DNA of 50,728 bases from Actinomycetes bacterium. GTDB lineage: Bacteria; Actinomycetota; Coriobacteriia; Anaerosomatales; Anaerosomataceae. Positions within the stretch are counted from its first letter, which is position 1, and each line of letters opens with the position of its first letter. The position numbers and the translations under genes are program-made. The DNA is taken from NCBI GenBank assembly GCA_021372825.1, contig JAJFTR010000023.1:1-50728 (forward strand), read 5' to 3'. Below the pieces are notes generated by a model. The model ran no database searches and was not told where the DNA came from. It worked only from the letters and a program-made list of their open reading frames with translations. This document shows positions 44,553 to 50,728 of the stretch, piece after piece.

Positions 44553-44831
44553 TTTGCCTCCTGATCTTCTGCGGGGGCTCACTTCCGAGTCCCGAACACC
44601 TCCGTCGTCCGTGCTGAGACACGACATCTCCCCTACGCGTTACCACGCTCTTCCTCTGGCGCATCCGCACGCCCGGTCCGCCAAGACAGGCGGCTACCCG
44701 GCAACCCGGAAGGGAGAGAGCCTGGTCATGCGACAAGAGCGCGCGAACCTGCATGTCGCATGCCCACAGCGGCGGCGTGCTTGCCCCGACGGCACGTCCA
44801 CAGCTGAGCCCTTTCGGTCTCGGTGAGTATA
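44553..44831 (-). promoter_or_regulatory. Promoter and long folded leader of degV-plsY
   Basis: No gene is seen between 44553 and 44917. TATACT (44831-44826 on the minus strand) is a good -10, putting the transcript start near 44819 and giving a leader of about 267 bases. In it: an 8-bp stem CATGCGAC (44727-44734) with GTCGCATG (44755-44762); a hairpin CCGCC/GGCGG (44678-44682, 44689-44693); and, on the transcript, GTGGTAACGCG (44646-44636), one base from the T-box core GTGGTACCGCG. Stem I of a T-box could not be identified, so the class is open. Confidence 0.4.
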
Positions 44832-44917
44832 CCCACTGTCGCGCGGAAGTCGTGCACGACACATATGACGCCAAGAAGGGGGATCCGCACCGACCCACAT
44901 CACACATCACCGAGTGC

Positions 44918-47335
44918 TCAGGCGCCAGACCGGCGTACCCATTTGCGCACCTCGAGCAGCGACATCCACATGATGGTGAGCAGCGCCACGACGCCCACCG
45001 TCGAAGGAGGCAGCCACACGAGCTTGAGCTGAGCGCTGATCGCCGGAACATAGAGCGCCACACAGATGAACACCGCGGTAGCCAGCGCCCACAGGCTGAC
45101 GACCTTGTTCGCGAAGACGCCTACCCGCGCAAGCGGCTGACGGTCTGAGCGAGAAACGAACGCGAGCGCCACGTGCCCGATCATCCACGCAGTGAAAGCG
45201 AGCGAGCTGCGTTGGATCTCGCTCCACCCCTGGGCGCCTGCCCAATAGTAGGCGGCCATTACAGCGGCGAACAGGAAGAACCCCTTGAGTGCGATGTCGC
45301 GCAACTGCGGCCCGTCGAGGATGCGGCGCGTCACCTTCTCCGGTCCGCGCGTATGGATGTCCGGCTCGGCAGGTTCCGCGACGAAACCGGCGGACGCGGC
45401 AAGGTCCATGAACAGCTCGAGCAAGATGATCTGGACAGGTGAGAAAGGCAGCGGCAGGCCGAAGAGCGCCGGCAGCAGGAACACCGCGATCAGGGCCAGC
45501 TTAACGGAAAGGTAGTACTTCACGCCCTTGCGGAGGTTGTCATAAAACACGCGCCCCTCGAAGATCGCAGTGGTGATGGTCGCGTAGTTGTCGTCGGCGA
45601 CGATGGCGTCAGCGACGTCTTTGGCGACATCGGTACCCCGGATACCCATGGCGATGCCGATGTCAGCGCCCTTGATGGCGAGCGAGTCATTGATGCCGTC
45701 ACCAGTGACGGCGACCTTGAGCCCGCGACGCTGAAGCGCTTCGACGATACGATACTTGTGCTGGGGCGTCGTACGAGCGAACACCTGGACCCTCCCCACG
45801 ATCCCGTCGAGTTCGCTGTCACTCTTCTCGTCGAGTTCGGGCCCCGTGATGACTTCACCGTCGCCCTGGCCGATCCCCACTTCTCGAGCGATCGCAGAGG
45901 CGGTTGCCGGATGGTCTCCGGTCACCATGATCGTGCGCACACCAGCCCGGCTCATCGCTGCGATGGCGGTCGGCACCTCTTTGCGCGGCGGGTCTTCGAA
46001 GGAGAGCAACCCGGCGAACTCCAGGTCACGCTCCAGAGTCTCCCACTTGGCGTCCCTCTCGCCCTCGCCCACACGCCCGGTGGCCACGGCGACCAGCCGA
46101 CGAGCGTCGGCCGCGTCCCTTAGTAGAGCATCCCGCACCTCGGCTGGCACCGCGGCGCACTTCTCGAGGACCTCTTCTGGAGCGCCGCTCACGTACAACG
46201 AACCGTCGTTGCGCAGGACGGCCTTGGTCTTCTCGCCCTCACCCAGTTCCCGGCGCCGCAGGATCTGCCGTGGGTCGAGGCCGATCCCCATCTGTTCCGC
46301 TCGACGCCTGATGGCCATGTCGATGAAGGTCGCGTCGACCGGCGAGATCGCTCCCATCGCGGCTGTGATCGCTTCCCTCTCGTCGGTGGCCGGATAGATG
46401 CGGGAGAGCGTCATCTTGCTCTCGGTGAGAGTCCCGGTCTTATCGGTGACGATGACATCGACCGCACCCATTGTCTCGGCCGCTTGCAGACGCTTGACCA
46501 GGAAGTTCTGTTTCGACAACCGATAGGAGCCCAGGCCGAGCACCATGGTGACGATGATCGGCATTTCCTCGGGAATCGTAGCGAATGACAATGACAGACC
46601 GGTGAGGATCATCTCGTTCAGCGGCTTCCCACGCAGGACACCGATGAGCGGTATCACTATCGAGAACCCCACCGCGACCCACACGAGCTTGCCCGAAAGC
46701 TCCTTCATCGCCTTCTGCAGCGGCGTCTTGGGAGGCTTCACCGTTTTGAGGCCCTCTGCCAGCTCGCCGATCTTGGTCTGCCCGGCCGTTGCGGTCACTT
46801 GCGCCGTCGCGCTCCCGGCGAGCACGATCGTGTCCGCATACACGCTCTCCCCCGTGGACTTCTCGACCGGCAGGGACTCGCCGGTGAGCGCTGACTCGTC
46901 GATCTGAAGTCCGAGAGCCTGCGAGACGGTCGCGTCTGCGGCGATCTTGGTACCGGCCGCGAGCACGAGCGTGTCTCCGACCACCACATCGACCGCATCG
47001 ATGTGCGTGACACGTCCGTCGCGCACGACCGCAGCCTGGGGGCTCGCCATCGCAGAGAGTCTATCGATAGACCGCTTGGCCCGGTACTCGTTCTGAACCT
47101 CCGCCAGCGTCAGAAGCAAGATGATCACGAAGATCGTGATCGCGTCGGTTGGCTTGCCGAGAATCGAGTAGAGCACGCCCACGACCAGCAACAACACGAT
47201 CATCGGCTCCCGGACTTCTTCCCACAGGATGTCGAGGAACGTCACATGCGAGGGCGCGAAGATGATGTTCGGACCGCTCTCGGCGAGTCTGCGTGCGGCT
47301 TCAGCAGAGGTCAGGCCCTCGGGTCGGTCGTCCAT
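44918..47335 (-). CDS. Cation-transporting P-type ATPase
   Basis: 805 residues. Actuator motif TGES (ALTGESLPV), phosphorylation site DKTGTLTES, hinge GDGINDSLAIKGADIGIAM, about eight membrane segments. The M4 motif is PEEMP rather than the PEGLP of SERCA-type pumps, and the M6 region (ELFMDLAASAGFVAEP) also differs, so Ca2+ is not assured. Shorter than typical P2 pumps. Its 5' flank (47336-47500) shows no clear promoter. Confidence 0.9.
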   Translation of the reverse strand: MDDRPEGLTSAEAARRLAESGPNIIFAPSHVTFLDILWEEVREPMIVLLLVVGVLYSILGKPTDAITIFVIILLLTLAEVQNEYRAKRSIDRLSAMASPQAAVVRDGRVTHIDAVDVVVGDTLVLAAGTKIAADATVSQALGLQIDESALTGESLPVEKSTGESVYADTIVLAGSATAQVTATAGQTKIGELAEGLKTVKPPKTPLQKAMKELSGKLVWVAVGFSIVIPLIGVLRGKPLNEMILTGLSLSFATIPEEMPIIVTMVLGLGSYRLSKQNFLVKRLQAAETMGAVDVIVTDKTGTLTESKMTLSRIYPATDEREAITAAMGAISPVDATFIDMAIRRRAEQMGIGLDPRQILRRRELGEGEKTKAVLRNDGSLYVSGAPEEVLEKCAAVPAEVRDALLRDAADARRLVAVATGRVGEGERDAKWETLERDLEFAGLLSFEDPPRKEVPTAIAAMSRAGVRTIMVTGDHPATASAIAREVGIGQGDGEVITGPELDEKSDSELDGIVGRVQVFARTTPQHKYRIVEALQRRGLKVAVTGDGINDSLAIKGADIGIAMGIRGTDVAKDVADAIVADDNYATITTAIFEGRVFYDNLRKGVKYYLSVKLALIAVFLLPALFGLPLPFSPVQIILLELFMDLAASAGFVAEPAEPDIHTRGPEKVTRRILDGPQLRDIALKGFFLFAAVMAAYYWAGAQGWSEIQRSSLAFTAWMIGHVALAFVSRSDRQPLARVGVFANKVVSLWALATAVFICVALYVPAISAQLKLVWLPPSTVGVVALLTIMWMSLLEVRKWVRRSGA

Positions 47336-47499
47336 GGCTCACTCCCATCATTGTGGTCTTACGCGTTGATGGTGAACAGCCGGAGAGCATGAACCCGATC
47401 GGCTCTCAAGACCTTCCATCGCGGTCGAAGTACTTGATACCCAACGCCATCGGCGACAGTCACGCGACCACGTGTCTGAGTTCACCACATAGTGGGCAC

Positions 47500-47769
47500 C
47501 TGTCCCAGAACATCGTGGACACCTGCCGAGCTCGAGGAACGGATCGTGGTGATCCGAGGCGAGCTCGTGGATCCGCTTCGAGGCGGGGTGACGCTTTGGC
47601 ACAAGGAGGTGATCATGCTCGTCGCGGACCTCGATGTCCGCATCCTGACGGAAGAGGGTGAGGTGCTCAGGCACCTCACCCTCGATCCGACCAAGAACCA
47701 TCAGGCTATCAAGTCCCAGAACGTGTCCACGATGTCGTGACACATCTGTCCATGATGTCCTGAGACATC
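47500..47769 (+). mobile_element. IS481-like remnant with terminal repeats
   Basis: A 13-bp perfect inverted repeat, ACATCGTGGACAC (47510-47522) and GTGTCCACGATGT (47723-47735), brackets a short piece coding for the end of an integrase-type transposase. At the right end two 23-base copies (47724-47746, 47747-47769) match at 20 of 23 bases. It ends 4 bases before the CCA end of tRNA-Pro. The element seems internally deleted. Confidence 0.6.
47535..47740 (+). pseudogene. Transposase C-terminus, IS481-like
   Basis: About 68 codons. The segment DVRILTEEGEVLRHLTLDPT followed by KNHQ resembles the last residues of IS481-type DDE transposases (...GELLRELTLDPTRDYQ). The catalytic core is absent, so it cannot be functional. 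An in-frame GTG/ATG upstream exists but the N-terminal residues show no transposase similarity that I recognise. Confidence 0.55.
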
Positions 47770-47772
47770 ACA

Positions 47773-47849
<77 letters not shown>

Positions 47850-47938
47850 TCGGCCGCCCTCACGGGCAGCGAGTAACCATAGTACGGTTCATGCGCCGCA
47901 CGTTCAAGTCGCAGATGCCTGTCACGAGCGCGCGCCTG

Positions 47939-49153
47939 TCACACGGAGCGTTTCGCCCGCACCAGCGCCGCCACGCGATCCAGCAGTTCGCGGGCGATCA
48001 GACGCTTGTCGAGCACGGGAAGCTCCTCAGCAGCATAGGACGTCACGAGCACCACACGGTTCTCATCGGTCTCGAAGCCGAGCTCACCCGAGACGTCGTT
48101 GGCCACCACGAGGTCGAGCTTCTTGGCCAGGAGCTTCTCACGTGCCGAGGCACGCACGCCGGATGTCTCGGCGGCGAACCCCACGAGCACCGCTCGGCCA
48201 TCGTTGCGCTCGCCCAGCTCGGCCAGGATGTCGGGGTTGCGCTCGAGCGCGAGTGTCTCGGGCGCCTCGGCCTTCTTGATCTTGCCGCTCGCGAAGGAGG
48301 CGGGACGGAAGTCGGCCACCGCGGCCGAGGCGATCACCACGTCGGAGGAGTCGAACCGTGCGAGCACCGCCGCTCGCATCTGCAGCGCGGTAGTCACGCG
48401 CACGACCTCCACGCCGAACGGGTCCGGCAGCGTGACCGGGCCGGTCACCAAGCTCACGCGTGCACCTCGACGAGCAGCTTCCTCGGCGATCGCGAAGCCG
48501 GTCTTGCCCGACGAACGGTTGCCGATGAAGCGCACGGGATCGATCGGCTCGTGGGTGGGCCCTGCCGTCACCAGCACGTGCAGGCCCGACAGGTCGCGCG
48601 CGCGGGTGGCCTCGGCCTGCGCGGCATCGGCGATCACGGCGATGTCCGCGAGCCTCCCCTCGCCGACGTCTCCACACGCGAGCGCTCCGTACGCGGGCTC
48701 GACGAATGTGTAACCGCGTGCGCGCAGCGCGTTCACGTTGGCCTGCGTCACGTCCTTGCGCCACATGTGCGTGTTCATCGCCGGCGCCACGATCACCGGC
48801 GCCTCTGTCGCCAGCACGGTCGTGGTGAGCATGTCGTCCGCTCGGCCATGTGCGAGTTTGGCGATGACGTTGGCGGTACACGGAGCGATCACCACCACGC
48901 TGGCCTCCTCGGCAAGCGAGATGTGGTGCACCTTGCTGCCGGGCTCGTCGGCCCAAAGCGAGACCGCGACCGGCTCTCCGGAAAGAGTGCGGAAAGTGAG
49001 AGGGGCAACGAAACGCGTGGCCGACTCGGTCATGACGACTTTGACGCGGAAGCCGCGCCGCGAGAGCTCTCGCACGAGCTCGCACGCCTTGTATGCACCG
49101 ATGCAGCCGGTGACACCGACGAGGATCGTCTGCTGTTCACGCTTGGACGCCAT
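47939..49153 (-). CDS. coaBC: CoaBC: phosphopantothenoylcysteine decarboxylase / phosphopantothenate-cysteine ligase
   Basis: Bifunctional coenzyme A enzyme. 404 residues. N-terminal flavin CoaC domain: VTGCIGAYKACELVREL, active His in KVHHISLAEEA, PAMNTHMW, and the catalytic Cys in GALACGDVGEGRL. C-terminal CoaB domain from about 190: VLVTAGPTHEPIDPVRFIGN, ASAAVADFRP. Start ATG 49153 has AGGAGG 5 bases upstream. Confidence 0.96.
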   Translation of the reverse strand: MASKREQQTILVGVTGCIGAYKACELVRELSRRGFRVKVVMTESATRFVAPLTFRTLSGEPVAVSLWADEPGSKVHHISLAEEASVVVIAPCTANVIAKLAHGRADDMLTTTVLATEAPVIVAPAMNTHMWRKDVTQANVNALRARGYTFVEPAYGALACGDVGEGRLADIAVIADAAQAEATRARDLSGLHVLVTAGPTHEPIDPVRFIGNRSSGKTGFAIAEEAARRGARVSLVTGPVTLPDPFGVEVVRVTTALQMRAAVLARFDSSDVVIASAAVADFRPASFASGKIKKAEAPETLALERNPDILAELGERNDGRAVLVGFAAETSGVRASAREKLLAKKLDLVVANDVSGELGFETDENRVVLVTSYAAEELPVLDKRLIARELLDRVAALVRAKRSV

Positions 49154-49208
49154 GTCCACCTCCTGGCGTCAAGGATACACCGAGGAGACACGCCCGATGC
49201 CGCCGGAG

Positions 49209-49490
49209 CTAGCCGATGAGCACCGCGCCGGGGCACGCCGCATGCGCGCGCCGGTTCGCCGAGTAAAGCGGTGCATCCAGCAGCGTGGCGACGGCAGGTG
49301 CGCACGCGTCGTACACGTCACAGCCGAGCCGATCCGCCTGCTCGAGTGACGCATCCGTCACACGCTCGTGTGGCGGAACGCTCACGATGCCAGAAAGCGC
49401 AGGGACGCGCACAGCCTTTGCCGCACTCACCGGTCCCGCCTTGCGGCGTACGGTGCGCAAGCGAGCGGATCTGGATGGGTCTTGACGCAC
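49209..49490 (-). pseudogene. PIN-domain (VapC-like) C-terminal remnant
   Basis: The last 50 or so residues, QADRLGCDVYDACAPAVATL then LDAPLYSANRRAHAACPG, follow the C-terminal pattern of PIN toxins (YDA..., then TADRR). The TAD aspartate is replaced by Asn in SANRR and the N-terminal catalytic half is missing, so it is a remnant. The first 40 residues of the frame overlap the Rhs fragment in another phase and are probably not coding. Confidence 0.5.
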
Positions 49491-49771
49491 TCGTATTCCC
49501 GCACTCTTGAGATCCCGTAGGTGTACGTGGTGGCGCCAGAGGCTGTGACAGAGCGGACAAGGCGGTTCTCGGCGGCTCGCGTGAAGACGGTCGTCGCACT
49601 CTCAGCGGAAGCGGTAGCGCGACACGTGAGCGCGAGCGAGGGGCGGTGGGCGTAGGAGAAGGTCGCGGTGCCGGCGGGTCCCGACTCCGTGCGGGAGGTA
49701 ACTCGGTCGAGGTCGTCGTATGTGCTGCTCGCGCTTCCGGAGGTCGCTCCTGAGAGCGACTCGACCCGCAC
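49427..49771 (-). pseudogene. Rhs/YD-repeat fragment
   Basis: About 114 codons with YD-repeat signatures: STYDDLDRVTSRTESGPAG, TTVFTRAAENRL and GATTYTYG. An intact Rhs protein is over 1000 residues; this piece has neither the N-terminus nor the conserved core end, so it looks like a displaced fragment. It lies downstream of the small genes that follow the Rhs core at the window edge. Confidence 0.7.
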
Positions 49772-49791
49772 GTGGGAACCGAGCACAGACC

Positions 49792-49977
49792 TCACCTGGC
49801 GCACAGGTTGATGAACAGAATCAGACACAGAACGCCGAGCACCCGACTTGCGAACACAGCTCGCCTGAATTGCAGATCGGTCAGCTGTATGCCGCTGGTG
49901 GCGGCGCGGGAGCGAATGATCCCCTTCCCGAACAGCAAGCTCGTCAGGCCGAGTACTACTAGGATGACCTTCTCCAC
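49792..49977 (-). CDS. Small two-helix membrane protein
   Basis: 61 residues from GTG 49977: segment VILVVLGLTSLLFGKGI near the N-terminus and RVLGVLCLILFINLC near the C-terminus, with a charged loop between. No family recognised. Lies between Rhs fragments, so it may be an immunity or accessory gene, but nothing shows this. Confidence 0.55.
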   Translation of the reverse strand: MEKVILVVLGLTSLLFGKGIIRSRAATSGIQLTDLQFRRAVFASRVLGVLCLILFINLCAR

Positions 49978-50005
49978 GTCAGGCTGCCTCTCCGCTCTGT
50001 GGGGC

Positions 50006-50221
50006 CTAGGGGAATACGTAGAACCACTGAAGCGCAACGCCAGGGGAGCTCACACCTGCCTGACCGTAGTCGTTGTCGACGATGTGCTGGCCCATCGCGT
50101 TGAAATCCCATGGCATCGATCTGTCATTGTCTGACCGCCATCCGTAGGAGCCCCCACCCACGTATCCACCCGCCACCTCGATGTAACGATTGCCCGGCTC
50201 CGTTCGGCCGGGGCCGATCAT
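50006..50221 (-). CDS. Small unknown protein, coupled to the preceding gene
   Basis: 71 residues, Gly-rich (GNRYIEVAGGYVGGGSYGWR). ATG 50221 overlaps the previous stop in ATGA. No domain recognised. It may be a piece of a former longer Rhs C-terminal or effector protein. Confidence 0.45.
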   Translation of the reverse strand: MIGPGRTEPGNRYIEVAGGYVGGGSYGWRSDNDRSMPWDFNAMGQHIVDNDYGQAGVSSPGVALQWFYVFP

Positions 50222-50430
50222 GCAACTATATCCTCTGCCGGCAGGCCGATGGTGACGACCCCGCCATACATGTGGCTATCAGTCATGGCACCGTTGTGGT
50301 AGTTCAGAATCAAGTCGCCTGTCATTCCCACCAGATTCAACTCGACCACCGTCATGTTGAGATCGATATACGCGGACTCTACTCCTTCCATCTCGATCCA
50401 GGCTTCAGCCTCCCCGACAGCGGCCGCCAA
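50218..50430 (-). CDS. Small unknown protein after the Rhs tail
   Basis: 70 residues from TTG 50430 (ATG 50391 also possible), with alternating hydrophobic residues (VESAYIDLNMTVVELNL). It is in the same frame as the shifted Rhs tail and separated from it only by the TAG at 50442-50440, so it could be the continuation of a broken gene rather than a separate one. Confidence 0.45.
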   Translation of the reverse strand: MAAAVGEAEAWIEMEGVESAYIDLNMTVVELNLVGMTGDLILNYHNGAMTDSHMYGGVVTIGLPAEDIVA

Positions 50431-50439
50431 CCATCGCGC

Positions 50440-50728
50440 CTAGGTGTCCTTGCGCCTCAGACGGCCGAGGTGCTGCCGCGTGAGCATCGCCTCGTAGTGC
50501 AGCCGCATGCCCTTGGCCCACCAGTACCGGCCAGCTTCTTGTTCTTAGTGTGCTTCGACGCGTGTATCGCCACCTCGCCGGACGACACCTTGCCGTCCCC
50601 GTCCAGGTCAGCGACCGCGCCGCTCGGGTCGCTCGCCCCCACCGGGTCCCCCTGGCAGTACGCGTAGGCGTTCAAGCTGAGAGGGTCTCCGGCGCTCGGC
50701 GGTGCGGGGTCCGGTGAGAGGAAGCGGA
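50440..50728 (-). pseudogene. Rhs-family core C-terminus, cut by window edge and frameshifted
   Basis: From the edge the frame reads RFLSPDPAPPSAGDPLSLN then AYAYCQGDPVGASDPSGA, the canonical Rhs core end. It is followed by a dockerin/EF-hand-like loop, DLDGDGKVSSGE. This frame ends at 50457. A shift of frame between 50545 and 50459 gives instead GRYWWAKGMRLHYEAMLTRQ and a stop at 50440, a more protein-like tail. Either sequence error or true decay. The main part of the gene lies outside the window. Confidence 0.75.

Noticed and set aside
44700-44730. SRP-RNA-like CCCGGAAGGGAG hairpin
   Set aside because: The conserved asymmetric loop of the SRP motif is absent and the flanks do not pair as in 4.5S RNA.
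47348-47743. Minus-strand frame across the IS remnant
   Set aside because: No similarity recognised; the opposite strand carries the transposase-like tail.

Overview
The window is high-GC actinobacterial chromosome, gene-dense on both strands. Several traits fit an anaerobic lineage such as Coriobacteriia or a relative: split glycine decarboxylase (gcvPA/gcvPB), indolepyruvate:ferredoxin oxidoreductase (iorAB) with two phenylacetate-CoA ligases, lysine/DAP synthesis through LL-DAP aminotransferase, an actinobacterial FHA/MerR pair and an RsiG-like protein. The taxonomic placement is an inference from gene content; no rRNA lies in the window.

Layout. 1-7131 (+): miaB (cut by the window edge), a LigB-AMMECR1 fusion, miaA, dapF, dapL, hflX. 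7133-9821: lexA (-) faces a LysM membrane protein (+) across a region with three LexA boxes, followed by nrdR, dut and a Nudix gene. 9822-12768 (+): a folded leader, then a purine and a uracil-type permease. 13069-18583 (-): iorA-iorB-ACT-paaK and three small envelope or unknown genes in one tight run. 18719-23420 (-): NlpC/P60 hydrolase, apt, hpt, a PD-(D/E)XK-like protein, FtsR-like MerR, GarA-like FHA, a small unknown and an RsiG-like protein. 23501-29942 (-): lipoate ligase, gcvPB, gcvPA, gcvH, gcvT, dacA. 30120-31325 (+): a prepilin-like protein and a membrane protein with a degenerate GGDEF domain. 31287-40542 (-): second ACT/paaK pair, VanW protein, nucleotidyltransferase-phosphomannomutase fusion, pgsA, corA, mltG. 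40626-44552 (-): HAD phosphatase, degV, tetR, plsY, degV. 44918-47335 (-): P-type ATPase. 47500-50728: IS481-like remnant, tRNA-Pro, coaBC, then a degraded Rhs/YD-repeat region with a PIN remnant.

How genes work together. IorAB oxidises aromatic 2-oxoacids to aryl-acetyl-CoA, PaaK interconverts arylacetate and its CoA ester, and the tandem-ACT proteins probably sense an aromatic amino acid. The glycine cleavage proteins sit with a lipoate ligase that could load GcvH. apt, hpt and the two permeases form nucleobase salvage. DegV proteins are FakB-like fatty-acid binders and PlsY uses acyl-phosphate, so degV-plsY-tetR-degV looks like a fatty-acid incorporation module under a TetR repressor. LexA and the LysM protein resemble the Bacillus lexA-yneA SOS division checkpoint.

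The most rewarding leads are the SOS locus with boxes placed on both promoters, the RsiG-like protein with a near-complete c-di-GMP motif, the fatty-acid/PlsY cluster with a long folded leader, the three-way-junction leader before the purine permease, and the decaying Rhs locus at the right edge.
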